A DNA stretch of 64,000 nt, taken from an uncultured Tolumonas sp. Its GTDB lineage: Bacteria; Pseudomonadota; Gammaproteobacteria; Enterobacterales; Aeromonadaceae. The stretch spans positions 248,001 to 312,000 of the forward strand of contig NZ_OY781373.1 of the NCBI RefSeq assembly GCF_963676665.1, in the 5' to 3' direction. Made by a program: the position numbers and the translations under genes. Each line of letters begins with the position of its first letter. Position 1 is the stretch's first letter. This document shows positions 1 to 9,578 of the stretch, one piece after another. The notes beneath the pieces were generated by a model that did no database searches, was not told the DNA's origin, and saw only the letters and a program-made list of their open reading frames with translations.

Positions 1-2071
1 GAATGAAGTTCTCATGCTTCAGAATGACTTTTAAGATGGCATTGTTTTCATCTTCATTGATGCTTATTTCAGGCATGACGGTATTGTCAGATAAAGCAAT
101 ATCGCTGATATAGCGATTTTTGTCGTGTCTTTTGACTAGAAATACTGGGTGTGGATGATTAAAAGTAAATAAATTTCGAATTACTCTTGGTAAACCATAA
201 ATAACATCTCTGCAGCCTGTTGCTGTCAATGAATTAAGATTGTTTTGGATGAGTTTTTTGATGCTTTTTCTTGCTTCGTGAGTTTGTATGTTGCCGTGGA
301 TTAATAGATGAACAATGTTCCCTTTGGCGTTAACAACAATGTAGGGTTGACGAATGATCTGTTCACCATTCTCATTTTCTAAATGAGAGAAATTAACAGA
401 TAACAAATCCCCAGCAAAAAAGCCAAGCGGTTTCTCAGTCTGAATTTTTAATCCTTTTGTTGATATGTCAATCGTCAACGCTGAGAGTTTTTCTTTTGGT
501 TTTTTTGTGGTGAAAAATGAGATAGGCATTTTATATAAAAAACGATCTTCTTGTCGTTTGTCATCCACTTCGCTTTTTACAATATGAAGTTCAGATTTAA
601 TGCCAACATGCTTAGGAATGAACTGAAATATTTTATTCTTTTGAATGTTTTCTTGTGCTGGTTCAGAGAACAAATCCAGTTTAGCGAGTAAATCTGATTC
701 ATCACTGATACAGATCATCCGTTTGTATGCAGAGGCCAATAATCTTGCTCGCTCAACAGGACTTTGATTAATAAGCTGAAACACTTCACCTGAACTATCA
801 GGTAGTGAGCTAGGAATGTGACATTGTTTATCTGGATGAATAGTCATACCGTCTAAACGATATAACATTAAGTTACCTTTACTTTTTAAATAAGCTAATT
901 GCGCAATTGCACGTGCGTCGGGGTCATTAATACAAACGGCTAATGGCATACACATGAAATTAGCAAAACCTTCAGGGCTGGAAACTGGTGCAAATAAGTA
1001 GTAATGGATGAATCGTTCGCCTGTTAATAAGGCATCTTGTATGGGAGTCTGACAGATGAAATCATTCAACACGGAGGTATGATTTTCATCAGTTAAACGT
1101 TGTAAAAGAAATTCATTATATCCAGTGAGATATAATGAATTAGGAACCCATTTGCCATGCTCATGTTGCATGAATACTGGCAGACTATTAAGTTTGCCAA
1201 CAATAAATTGCTCATACGCTTTCACAATTACGGCTTCTTGCGTGTTTTCTATCGGAACTCGGTGTCTGCGTAGTTGAACAAAGATAAATTTTTTCAGATG
1301 ATTATGGAATTCATGCACAATCTCTTCTGTCTGGTTATCCGTCATTTTTATTTTGTAATAAAAATTAGTCTGTTTTGACATGACTGATAAAATGTCATAA
1401 CTCACAAATGCAGGCGAGGAGAAGGAGAACTCTTTTTCAAACCCGACAAAACGTATATATATTGATTTGGTGTCTTTCGGTATCTGTATGCCTGATAGTT
1501 TAATACACATACCTAAGGGGGATATATCGGTCGTTGACCCAGTAATAGCCACTTTTTTTTGTTGCGAGAGCGACATTCCTCTCGGGTCATCAACATAAAC
1601 CTCGATTGGTGAAACAAAATAGAGGCGTTGTTCTTTCCGTTGATAAAAATGAGTCAGGGATGTGTAATTGACTTCAGGAACACTAATCGAGTTAGGGTTA
1701 GTTATTGCTTCTCTTTTTTTCTCACGCGCTCTTTTAATAATGAGCTCATAAGCACCAAGGGTATAACCTTTATAGCTTTTAACGGTGTTGATGAAATCTT
1801 GGGCGGTGATGTCATTAATATAATGTTTAACCCCATTATATTCGAATGGTTTCCAGTCAGACTGTAAGTCGCGTAAATCAATGATCCGGTTACAGGGTTT
1901 GGCAAGTCGCGCAATTTCCATCTTGACTAAAAATCGGCTGGAAAGTGATTCATCCGGTGCATATTGTGCGAGTTTTTCATCCAGCGTCGGGCTACCGTAT
2001 TCGTAACGGAAAACATCAACCATTTTTAATTGGTGCGGTTGCAACGATAACGCTGGATTTTGTGCGGTCAT
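1..2071 (-). CDS. Tandem PilZ-domain protein, 3' end cut by window edge
   Basis: The minus-strand frame opens with ATG at 2071 and runs without a stop to the left edge, so about 690 residues of the N-terminal part are visible. Two PilZ signatures can be read. The first has RKEQR near residue 145 followed by TDISPLG near 180. The second has RQEDR near 503 followed by TIDISTKG near 534. These match the RxxxR and (D/N)xSxxG elements by which PilZ domains bind cyclic-di-GMP. There is no signal peptide, so it is probably cytosolic. Large PilZ proteins of this kind occur in Vibrio and Shewanella relatives; whether it is a direct orthologue of a named Plz protein I cannot say. It is divergent from gshA, with about 190 bp between the two starts. 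The C-terminus is missing from the window, so total length and any further domain are unknown. Confidence 0.85.
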   Translation of the reverse strand, partial: MTAQNPALSLQPHQLKMVDVFRYEYGSPTLDEKLAQYAPDESLSSRFLVKMEIARLAKPCNRIIDLRDLQSDWKPFEYNGVKHYINDITAQDFINTVKSYKGYTLGAYELIIKRAREKKREAITNPNSISVPEVNYTSLTHFYQRKEQRLYFVSPIEVYVDDPRGMSLSQQKKVAITGSTTDISPLGMCIKLSGIQIPKDTKSIYIRFVGFEKEFSFSSPAFVSYDILSVMSKQTNFYYKIKMTDNQTEEIVHEFHNHLKKFIFVQLRRHRVPIENTQEAVIVKAYEQFIVGKLNSLPVFMQHEHGKWVPNSLYLTGYNEFLLQRLTDENHTSVLNDFICQTPIQDALLTGERFIHYYLFAPVSSPEGFANFMCMPLAVCINDPDARAIAQLAYLKSKGNLMLYRLDGMTIHPDKQCHIPSSLPDSSGEVFQLINQSPVERARLLASAYKRMICISDESDLLAKLDLFSEPAQENIQKNKIFQFIPKHVGIKSELHIVKSEVDDKRQEDRFLYKMPISFFTTKKPKEKLSALTIDISTKGLKIQTEKPLGFFAGDLLSVNFSHLENENGEQIIRQPYIVVNAKGNIVHLLIHGNIQTHEARKSIKKLIQNNLNSLTATGCRDVIYGLPRVIRNLFTFNHPHPVFLVKRHDKNRYISDIALSDNTVMPEISINEDENNAILKVILKHENFI

Positions 2072-2260
2072 GTATTCGTTCCAAAAACTTTTCGTGGATA
2101 GTTTTTTTCTTTGTTTATTGAACTATGACACACTAATTTATCAGGACATACAATCGATTCACTACAGACTCGTTATGCCCATCTCATGTTATTATGCATC
2201 TATATGACATGATTACTGATCTGTCTATCTTGCCGTCATTGCCCAGTCATGAGGTCTTCT

Positions 2261-3865
2261 ATGTCGTTGCCGTTTTCTTTGTCTGAAATCATCGAGCAGT
2301 TAAGTGCTCCGGAACGGGTTTTTGCTGTACGCGGCATTCGTCGTGGGATCGAACGCGAGTCATTACGTATTACTCCGGAAGGTCGCTTATCTCCTCTGGA
2401 TCACCCCCGTCAGTTAGGTGCGGCGTTGACGCATGCCAATATTACGACCGACTATTCCGAAACTTTGATGGAATTTATTACCCCGGTATCCGATTCGCTG
2501 GACATTCTGCTGGCGCAACTCGGCGATATTCATCGTTTTTCGCAGCAAAACTTAGGCGAAGAGCGGTTGTGGCCGTTATCGATGCCTTGTTTTATCGGTG
2601 GGGAAGAGACGATCCGGCTGGCGCAATACGGTAATTCCAATATCGGTCGCCTGAAGACGTTATATCGCCAAGGGTTACACCACCGCTATGGCAGCATGAT
2701 GCAGGTGATTGCCGGGGTGCATTTTAATTTCTCGATGCCGGACAGCTTTTGGAATGAATGGCAGCAATTAAAACAGCAGGAATGTTGTCAGTGTAAACTC
2801 ATATCCAACAGTTATATGGGTTTGATCCGTAACGTTTACCGGTTTGGCTGGCTGATCCCTTATCTGTTTGGTGCTTCACCAACTATTTGCAGTTCGTTCC
2901 TGCAAGGGCGTGAAACCAGTCTGCCATTTGAACGCGTGGGTAAAGGCACATTGTATCTGCCCTATGCGACGTCATTGCGATTATCTGATCTGGGATATAC
3001 CAATAAATCGCAGGCCAGCTTAAATATCAGCCACAGCAGTTTACACGAATATCTCACGTCGGTGCGTCGGGCGTTGGCGACCAAAGAAAGTTCGTTTGCC
3101 GACTTGGGCGTTAAGGTGGGTGATGATTATCGTCAGCTGAATGATCATGTCTTGCAGCTGGAGAATGAATTGTATGCGCCGATCCGGCCTAAACGCACAC
3201 CACGTTCCAACGAGCGAGCTTTAGTGGCACTGGAGCGACGGGGTATTGATTACATCGAACTGCGCACTCTGGATATCAATCCGTTTACCCCGCTGGGTGT
3301 GGAAATTCAGCAACTACGTTTCCTCGATCTGTTCTTGGTCTGGTGTTTACTGCGGCCATCGCCGGTGTTGGAAGCTGCAGAGATCGAGCGTAATCGTCAC
3401 AACATGTCACGTGTTGCACTGGAAGGACGTCGTCCGGGCCTATTATTACAGACTGCACAAGGTGAGTTGTCTTTGCCGGAATGGGGCGGTCAGCTGTTTG
3501 ATGAATTGCAGATGGTGGCGCAGTTATTAGACCGGGCATATGGACGGGTGCATTATCAGCTGGCATTACAAGCGCAACGGGAAAAACTGGCTGATCCGGA
3601 AAAAACCTTGTCGGCGCAATTGTTAACACATCTGTTACATCATAATCTGGATGGTGCTGAGTTTGGTCGCCAACAGGCAGAGCGCTTCCGTAAAGAGTTG
3701 CAAAATGCGCCGTTACAATATTGGGAAGCGAATTATTTTACGGATGAAGCAGAAGCCTCGTTGCTAAAACAAAGTGAACTGGAAGCGGATGATCATTTGC
3801 CATTTGCGGAATTTTTGCAGCAATACCTGCGGTTACCGGTGGTTAGTGATACGCCCTGTGGCTAA
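2261..3865 (+). CDS. gshA: Glutamate--cysteine ligase
   Basis: Catalyses the first, ATP-dependent step of glutathione synthesis, joining L-cysteine to the gamma-carboxyl of L-glutamate in the cytosol. The 534-residue product matches the proteobacterial GshA family in length (E. coli about 518). Family features include GIERESLRI near residue 29, NSYMGLIRN, and YIELRTLDINPF in the C-terminal half. An in-frame ATG lies at 2249, but a GAGG at 2251-2254 sits inside that extension and is 6 nt before the ATG at 2261, so I place the start at 2261. It is divergent from the PilZ gene and followed after 75 bp by an EAL gene with its own ribosome binding site, so it is probably monocistronic. Confidence 0.96.
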   Translation: MSLPFSLSEIIEQLSAPERVFAVRGIRRGIERESLRITPEGRLSPLDHPRQLGAALTHANITTDYSETLMEFITPVSDSLDILLAQLGDIHRFSQQNLGEERLWPLSMPCFIGGEETIRLAQYGNSNIGRLKTLYRQGLHHRYGSMMQVIAGVHFNFSMPDSFWNEWQQLKQQECCQCKLISNSYMGLIRNVYRFGWLIPYLFGASPTICSSFLQGRETSLPFERVGKGTLYLPYATSLRLSDLGYTNKSQASLNISHSSLHEYLTSVRRALATKESSFADLGVKVGDDYRQLNDHVLQLENELYAPIRPKRTPRSNERALVALERRGIDYIELRTLDINPFTPLGVEIQQLRFLDLFLVWCLLRPSPVLEAAEIERNRHNMSRVALEGRRPGLLLQTAQGELSLPEWGGQLFDELQMVAQLLDRAYGRVHYQLALQAQREKLADPEKTLSAQLLTHLLHHNLDGAEFGRQQAERFRKELQNAPLQYWEANYFTDEAEASLLKQSELEADDHLPFAEFLQQYLRLPVVSDTPCG

Positions 3866-3940
3866 ATTTTAATAATTCTGCGCGGTGCTTCGATTCCTAT
3901 ATATGCTTTAAACGTAACCTTGAATTTCATGGAGCGTTAG

Positions 3941-5599
3941 ATGGATTGGAAGGCCCGCCTGCGCAGGCTGGTATCGCCGTTTATTTCGGCATCAGTGGTT
4001 TTGCTGCTGTTGCTGAGTGTTGGTTATCCGACCATGTTGCTGCAAGCGAAAGCACAGCGACAGGATGAAGTGCGGTTGCAGGTTGATCAACTGGCGCGTT
4101 ATTTTGAACATTCAGTGGTGGATATTGTCGCCGCCCTGATCGAAATGGAGTCGCTACCTCGTAACTGCTCGGCCTACGTGCAACGAAAATTTCATTATTT
4201 TCATGCTGGTTTGTCGCAGGTCGCTGAATTCTCTCTGTTTGATCGCAAAGGCCAGTTGGTTTGCTCAAGCTGGCAAACTTCCGTCGAACCTTACAGTGTC
4301 CCCCACGAGCCTTCCTCAAACCATATCCATGTGCGAGCTCCAGTCATGGACAGTCTGCAAAATCGGGTGGGTCTGCACATCGGCCGCTTTGGCCGCGATG
4401 GTTATGAAAATACTGCGTTTATACCGATGCAGACGTTGCGTGATACGATGTCGAGTTTGGTGCTGAATTATCAATTTTTAGGTTTTATTGATGCACAAAG
4501 TGGTGTGCCATTGGCGTTGAATGGCACCTACTCCCTGCCAGTCAATATTCCGACAGCGCTTTTCCCGCTGACTACACCACAAATGCTGGAAGGGCGGGGT
4601 GATAATCTGCATTCGCAATATTGGTATGCACGGCCATTGGTGTCGTTACCCCAATTGGTGCTGATGATCAGTGTTGATACCAAGACGCTCTATCAAGGGG
4701 TCTATCTGCCTAGCTGGCAATGGTGGCTATTGGCACTGGTACTTCAATTGTTGCTGACGTTGTTATTTATTTTTCTACGACAGAAAGCGACGGATCCGAA
4801 ACGCCAGTTACTCACAGCTATGCGGCAGCGGCAGTTTTTTAACGTCTATCAGCCGATTGTGGATGCGCGTGACGGTTCCTTGATGGGGGTAGAAGTGCTG
4901 ATGCGTTGGCAGCATCCGGTCGCTGGTTTAATTAACCCAGCTGAGTTTATTCCGATGACGGAAAGCACCGGCGTGATTGTGCCACTCACGGTCTTGCAGA
5001 TGGAGCAGGCGCAAATTGAGCTGGAGCCGTTACTGGCGTTATACCCCAAACTGTATCTGTCATTAAATCTCTCCGCCCAGCATCTTAATTCATCGGCCTT
5101 TATCAGCCAGCTCTTACACCACAAACGTTATCTGCCGGGCTTACATGTTGAGATCACCGAATCGGAGATCATGGAGCACAATAATCCGGTGATTCTGGCG
5201 ACGCTGCAGCAATTGCGACAACAGAAGATAGCGATTGCGATAGATGACTTTGGGACTGGTTATTCCAGTCTGGGCTATTTACAAAGTTTGCCAGTGAATA
5301 CACTCAAAGTAGATCGCTCTTTTGTGGCAACTATCGGCACCGGGTCGGTGAATGCACCGGTGTTAGAAGCGATCATTCAATTATCGCAAAATTTGGATAT
5401 TGATATTATCGCGGAAGGGGTCGAAACCGGTCAGCAAGCAGAATGGTTACTCCGGCATGGTGTCTGGCGACATCAAGGCTGGTTGTACGCGCGAGCAGAG
5501 CGGGTAGACGCTTTGCTGCGACAGCAATGGCCTGCGGCTACTCTGCCGTTTCCGGCGCAAGTAGCTCGCAAGATAAAAAGGAAAGCCCCAGCCGAATAA
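3941..5599 (+). CDS. CSS-motif EAL cyclic-di-GMP phosphodiesterase
   Basis: Membrane protein of 552 residues predicted to hydrolyse cyclic-di-GMP. A transmembrane segment (about 15-35) is followed by a periplasmic CSS-motif domain, with cysteines in RNCSAY near residue 73 and VCSSW near 103. A second membrane segment lies near 258-282, and a cytosolic EAL domain fills 290-530. The EAL signature reads EVLMR (near 316), keeping the ExLxR glutamate and arginine. Other active-site elements are present: NLSAQ, HVEITESE, DDFGTGYSSL (near 435), TLKVDRSF, AEGVET and a terminal HQGW. It should therefore be an active phosphodiesterase. In E. coli CSS-EAL proteins the periplasmic cysteines respond to the DSB redox system; that this applies here is inference. 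GGAG lies just before the ATG. Confidence 0.9.
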   Translation: MDWKARLRRLVSPFISASVVLLLLLSVGYPTMLLQAKAQRQDEVRLQVDQLARYFEHSVVDIVAALIEMESLPRNCSAYVQRKFHYFHAGLSQVAEFSLFDRKGQLVCSSWQTSVEPYSVPHEPSSNHIHVRAPVMDSLQNRVGLHIGRFGRDGYENTAFIPMQTLRDTMSSLVLNYQFLGFIDAQSGVPLALNGTYSLPVNIPTALFPLTTPQMLEGRGDNLHSQYWYARPLVSLPQLVLMISVDTKTLYQGVYLPSWQWWLLALVLQLLLTLLFIFLRQKATDPKRQLLTAMRQRQFFNVYQPIVDARDGSLMGVEVLMRWQHPVAGLINPAEFIPMTESTGVIVPLTVLQMEQAQIELEPLLALYPKLYLSLNLSAQHLNSSAFISQLLHHKRYLPGLHVEITESEIMEHNNPVILATLQQLRQQKIAIAIDDFGTGYSSLGYLQSLPVNTLKVDRSFVATIGTGSVNAPVLEAIIQLSQNLDIDIIAEGVETGQQAEWLLRHGVWRHQGWLYARAERVDALLRQQWPAATLPFPAQVARKIKRKAPAE

Positions 5600-5622
5600 A
5601 CCGGCTTATGTCATCACATCAT

Positions 5623-6297
5623 TTAAGCCTGATGGTTTTGCAGTAATGCCTGCAACTGCGCTTCAGTCAGACTGGTTTCCCAATCGAAATCCGCATATTT
5701 TTGCATGCCTCGTTGCACATCATCCCGTGCGGCCATAGTTTGCATATAGCGTGATATATGCGGGTACTGACTGAGATCCTGCTTTTGGTGCTCATAGAGC
5801 GTGACCCACGGATAAATGGCCATATCGGCAATCGAATATTCATTCCCGGCCACATACCGCTTATCCGCGAGCTGGTTATTTAACACACCGTATAAACGTG
5901 CCGTTTCTTCGGTATAGCGTTTGATTCCGTAGGGCACGACTTCCGGCGCATAATGATTGAAATGGTGGTTTTGACCAGCCATCGGGCCCAAGCCGCCCAT
6001 TTGCCAGTACAGCCATTGTAAAACGGCATAGCGGTCTGCGCCCTGCGCGGGTAGGAACTGGCCATGCTTTTCTGCCAGGTAAGTCAGAATGGCTCCTGAT
6101 TCAAAAATCGCGATGTTATTTTCGTGATCAATTAATGCCGGGATGCGGTTATTCGGTGAAATAGCCAAAAAACTGGGCAGGAATTGATCCCCTTTGCGGA
6201 TATTAATGGGGATAACCTGATACGACACATTGAGCGCTTCCAGCATCAGGGTGATTTTTTTACCATTGGGCGTGGGGGCATAAAATAAAGTATACAT
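5623..6297 (-). CDS. yfcG: Glutathione S-transferase family disulfide-bond oxidoreductase (YfcG-like)
   Basis: A 224-residue glutathione transferase of the Nu (YfcG/YghU) type. The N-terminal thioredoxin-fold domain carries APTPNGKKI, ISPNNRIPAL and FESGAILTYLAEK. The C-terminal helical domain carries the strongly conserved WQMGGLGPMAGQNHHFNHYA region. In E. coli YfcG this fold binds glutathione disulfide and reduces disulfides, without the usual transferase Cys/Ser/Tyr; Thr and Asn in the TPN motif contact the sulfur. The same residues are present here. It is convergent with the EAL gene, their ends separated by about 23 bp. Gene identity rests on sequence pattern and length only. Confidence 0.88.
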   Translation of the reverse strand: MYTLFYAPTPNGKKITLMLEALNVSYQVIPINIRKGDQFLPSFLAISPNNRIPALIDHENNIAIFESGAILTYLAEKHGQFLPAQGADRYAVLQWLYWQMGGLGPMAGQNHHFNHYAPEVVPYGIKRYTEETARLYGVLNNQLADKRYVAGNEYSIADMAIYPWVTLYEHQKQDLSQYPHISRYMQTMAARDDVQRGMQKYADFDWETSLTEAQLQALLQNHQA

Positions 6298-6632
6298 ATC
6301 GGGCCTTTTTGAGACGCAAAGGGAGATGGATCATCTCTACTTTATCCCCATCACAGCGCAGCGTAAACCGTTCGTCACGATCTATTGGTTATTTGAATCT
6401 CAGCCTATTTTCTATAAAAAAACTGGATGACCTGTTATCTGCATCACAGACAAACCATTAAGAATTACGGTGAAAAATTTCCTATCACAATATATTAACC
6501 AATGTCTGCTTACTTTAATTACGCAATAGGTTCTTTAGTTCCATTAAATATTATCCTTGCGAAAACCTTATATAGTTTGGTTAAAACAAAAACAAGATCA
6601 CACAGCAACCACACTGTAAAGGAGCAATATAT
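6298..6632. promoter_or_regulatory. Promoter region of the malate cluster with a CRP-like site
   Basis: This 335-bp gap separates divergent yfcG and the transporter gene and is AT-rich toward the transporter. TGTTATCTGCATCACA at 6433-6448 resembles a CRP operator (TGTGA-N6-TCACA with changes in the left half). Several TTAATTA/TTAATA-like runs follow at about 6490-6550, of the sort bound by CitB/DcuR-type regulators. AAGGAG lies 9 nt before the transporter ATG. A -10-like TATAGT occurs near 6571 but I cannot assign a convincing -35. Control by catabolite repression and by the two-component system downstream is inference. Confidence 0.4.
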
Positions 6633-7970
6633 ATGAGCAACCTTTCACCACCATCTGTATTAGAAGATGTCGGGCAAATAAAGGCCCCCGGATTTTTTGA
6701 AAAATTAATGGATATAAAAGTCGGTGTTATTTCACTGCCAGTTTATCTCGTATTATCTTTAATTGTTATATTTGCCGCGAAAACAGGAAATCTACCCAAT
6801 GATATTATTGGTGGTTTTGCTGTGATCATGGTGATGGGCGTTATTTTAAGTGAATTAGGTATGAAATTACCGATTCTGCGAAATATTGGTGGCCCGGCGA
6901 TTCTCGCATTGATGGTGCCTTCTTTTCTGGTGTATTGGCAGGTATTACCGCCTTCCGTGATGGATTCGGTAACCACCTTGATGAAGAAAGCCAATTTCCT
7001 GTATTTGTATATCGCTATTCTGGTCTGTGGCAGCATGTTGGGTATGCATCGCCAGACGCTGATCAACGGCATCACGCGCATCTTCATTCCGATGATTGTG
7101 GGTACTGCGGTGGCGGTTGCGACCGGTCTGCTGGTTGGTGTGGCATTGGGTTACAGCGTTCATCACACGATTTTCTACATTATCGTGCCGATCATTTGTG
7201 GTGGTGTCGGTGAAGGCATTCTGCCGCTCTCTATCGCCTATTCCGGCATCTTAGGCCAGGAAGCGGGCACCTTTGTGGCGCAGATGATCCCAGCGGCGGT
7301 CATTGGTAACGTGGTGGCGATCATTGCGGCGGGTTTGCTGAAACGTTTGGGTGAGAACAAGCCTGAATACAGCGGTGACGGCGTGCTGGTTAAATCCAGT
7401 GAAAATCTGGCCAACATGCCTTCTGCGGCCGATAAACCGATTGATTTCTCTATCATGGGCGCTGGTTTGCTGATGGCATGCTCGTTCTTCATCGTTGGCA
7501 CCGTGTTAGCGCATTTCATTGGTATCCCAGGCCCAATTATCATGATCCTGGCTGCCGCAACAGCTAAATCATTGAAAATTATTCCAGAAAAATTGGAAAC
7601 CGGCGCCTTCCAACTCTACAAATTCATTGCTGGCAATCTAACGTGGCCATTAATGGTGGGTTTAGGCATGTTGTATGTACCCATTAAAGACGTCGCTGCC
7701 ATCATTTCACTGCCGTATGTGCTGACCTGTATTGCGATTGTCGTTTCGATGATTATTTCCGGCTTCTACGTAGGTAAATTCATCAATATGTATCCGATCG
7801 AAGCGGCCATTGTGACCGGTTGTCGTGGCGGTTTAGGTGGCACTGGTGATGTCGCTATTCTTTCTGCCGCTAACCGTATGTCGTTAATGCCATTCGCACA
7901 AATCTCTACTCGAATCGGTGGTGCCGCAACCGTTATTGCAGCAACTATTCTTTTGCAAATGTGGCATTAA
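6633..7970 (+). CDS. 2-hydroxycarboxylate transporter (malate/citrate:cation symporter)
   Basis: A 445-residue inner-membrane carrier of the 2HCT family (CitS, MaeN, MaeP, CimH). The family's two re-entrant-loop GGxG motifs are visible: GGVGEG near residue 190, and GGLGGTGD near 397 just after a cysteine-arginine pair. About eleven hydrophobic segments can be counted. CitS and MaeN take up citrate or malate with sodium; some relatives exchange malate for lactate. The next gene is a malic enzyme and the two after it a CitA/CitB-type sensor and regulator, so malate is the most likely substrate (a MaeN/MaeP role), but citrate or another 2-hydroxy acid cannot be excluded from sequence. A good ribosome binding site (AAGGAG) supports the ATG. 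Confidence 0.88.
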   Translation: MSNLSPPSVLEDVGQIKAPGFFEKLMDIKVGVISLPVYLVLSLIVIFAAKTGNLPNDIIGGFAVIMVMGVILSELGMKLPILRNIGGPAILALMVPSFLVYWQVLPPSVMDSVTTLMKKANFLYLYIAILVCGSMLGMHRQTLINGITRIFIPMIVGTAVAVATGLLVGVALGYSVHHTIFYIIVPIICGGVGEGILPLSIAYSGILGQEAGTFVAQMIPAAVIGNVVAIIAAGLLKRLGENKPEYSGDGVLVKSSENLANMPSAADKPIDFSIMGAGLLMACSFFIVGTVLAHFIGIPGPIIMILAAATAKSLKIIPEKLETGAFQLYKFIAGNLTWPLMVGLGMLYVPIKDVAAIISLPYVLTCIAIVVSMIISGFYVGKFINMYPIEAAIVTGCRGGLGGTGDVAILSAANRMSLMPFAQISTRIGGAATVIAATILLQMWH

Positions 7971-7997
7971 TATAGAATTCAACTGAGAGTAAATATC

Positions 7998-9431
7998 ATG
8001 ACTATGAATGCAGTAAAACATCACAATTATATTGTTCGTGCCATTGGTGGCGAAAAAATAAAATATGTGAATGAAATTATTCACGGCATTGAATTTAACA
8101 GTGGTGAAATTAATAAAATTGAAGCGTCATATAAAGAAAATAATGACAAATCAGTGTTGGTTCATTTTCACGTCAATGATCTGACCAGCATTGCGCAAAT
8201 AAAAGATCATCTGGAAAATCGTTTTGGTGAATCAGATATTCAATTCATGGATGAAATAACCCATTTGCATCTGGGTGGTAAACTGGAAACCACACTGAAA
8301 AACAGCATCGACACCATGGCTGATTTAGCCAAAGTATATACACCCGGTGTGGCTCAAGTGTGTATGGAGATTGCGCACAATCCAGAACGGGCTTATGACC
8401 TGACCATCAAGAAAAATACGGTCGCTGTCGTCTCTGATGGCACCGCGGTGCTGGGGTTGGGTGATATTGGCCCGGAAGCGGCAATGCCAGTGATGGAAGG
8501 TAAAGCCGCCCTGTTCAAACAATTTGCTGGTGTGGATGCCTTCCCGATTTGTCTGGATACCAAAGATACCGAAGAGATCATCGCCATTGTCAAAGCGCTG
8601 GCGCCCACTTTTGGTGGTATCAATCTGGAAGATATCTCTGCACCACGTTGTTTTGAAATCGAAGAACGTCTGAAAAAAGAGCTGGATATCCCGGTATTCC
8701 ACGACGACCAGCACGGCACGGCTATCACTGTGTTGGCGGGTTTCCTGAATGCCCTGAAAGTTTGTAAAAAGAACATTGCCGATGTGAAAGTAGTGGTGGT
8801 TGGTATCGGCGCTGCCGGTATCGCAGTATCAAAAATGTTGCTGAGCGCGGGCGTGAAAAACCTGATTGGTGTTGATCGTCACGGTGCCATTTACCGTGGT
8901 GAGCCCTACAGCAACGACAGCTGGAATGAATATGCCCGCATCACTAACCCGAATAACGAACAGGGCCTTTTATCGGCAGTGATTGAAGGTGCAGATGTCT
9001 TTGTCGGTCTGTCTGGACCGGGTGTATTGAAAGTCGACGACCTGAAGAAAATGGCCAAAGATCCGATTGTGTTTGCGATGGCTAATCCGGCACCGGAAAT
9101 TGCACCGGAAGTCGCGGCGCCGTATGTCCGTGTCATGGCCACCGGCCGTTCGGATTATCCGAATCAATTAAACAACGTCTTGTGTTTCCCTGGCATCTTC
9201 CGTGGTGCACTGGATTGCGGTGCCCGGCAAATCACTGAAGAGATGAAATTAGCAGTGGCCTATGCGATTGCATCCGTGGTCTCAGACGAAGAATTGAATG
9301 AGAACTACATCATTCCGGATATTTTTAACAAAGAAGTTGTAAAACGTGTCAGTGAAGTGGTGGCTGAAACCGCACTACGCACGGGCATGGTGAAGACGCG
9401 TCGTAACAAACTCGAAAGTCTGACTGTGTAA
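7998..9431 (+). CDS. Malic enzyme (malate oxidative decarboxylation) with N-terminal extension
   Basis: Converts malate to pyruvate and CO2 with reduction of NAD(P). The 477 residues divide into an extension of about 85 residues, which looks like an ACT-type regulatory fold, and a short-form malic enzyme core. The core shows the catalytic tyrosine in VYTPGVA (near 114), lysine in EGKAALF (near 168), metal ligands in NLEDISAP and HDDQHGTA (near 212 and 236), and the dinucleotide loop GIGAAGIA (near 270). It lies 27 nt downstream of the transporter stop and is probably co-transcribed, giving an uptake-plus-decarboxylation pair as in maePE of lactic acid bacteria. Cofactor preference cannot be read reliably. 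The ACT assignment of the extension is inference from length and position. Confidence 0.93.
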   Translation: MTMNAVKHHNYIVRAIGGEKIKYVNEIIHGIEFNSGEINKIEASYKENNDKSVLVHFHVNDLTSIAQIKDHLENRFGESDIQFMDEITHLHLGGKLETTLKNSIDTMADLAKVYTPGVAQVCMEIAHNPERAYDLTIKKNTVAVVSDGTAVLGLGDIGPEAAMPVMEGKAALFKQFAGVDAFPICLDTKDTEEIIAIVKALAPTFGGINLEDISAPRCFEIEERLKKELDIPVFHDDQHGTAITVLAGFLNALKVCKKNIADVKVVVVGIGAAGIAVSKMLLSAGVKNLIGVDRHGAIYRGEPYSNDSWNEYARITNPNNEQGLLSAVIEGADVFVGLSGPGVLKVDDLKKMAKDPIVFAMANPAPEIAPEVAAPYVRVMATGRSDYPNQLNNVLCFPGIFRGALDCGARQITEEMKLAVAYAIASVVSDEELNENYIIPDIFNKEVVKRVSEVVAETALRTGMVKTRRNKLESLTV

Positions 9432-9448
9432 GTAAAGGGATGTAACAG

Positions 9449-9510
9449 CGCACGTTCTATACTCTTAGTCAGGCTATGCTTGGCACTCAGGATGGGGTAT
9501 AGAACGTGCG
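9449..9510 (+). repeat. Perfect 14-bp inverted repeat between malic enzyme and sensor kinase genes
   Basis: CGCACGTTCTATAC at 9449-9462 is exactly complementary to GTATAGAACGTGCG at 9497-9510, with a 34-nt loop. No T-tract follows, so it is not a standard intrinsic terminator. It could be an mRNA processing or stability hairpin that sets different levels for the enzyme and regulator genes, or a protein-binding site. Confidence 0.75.
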
Positions 9511-9578
9511 GGATTTAGCGGGCTTAAATTGGTAATGGAGGTAAAATAATTATCGTAACCCAAAAAGGAAAACGTCAG

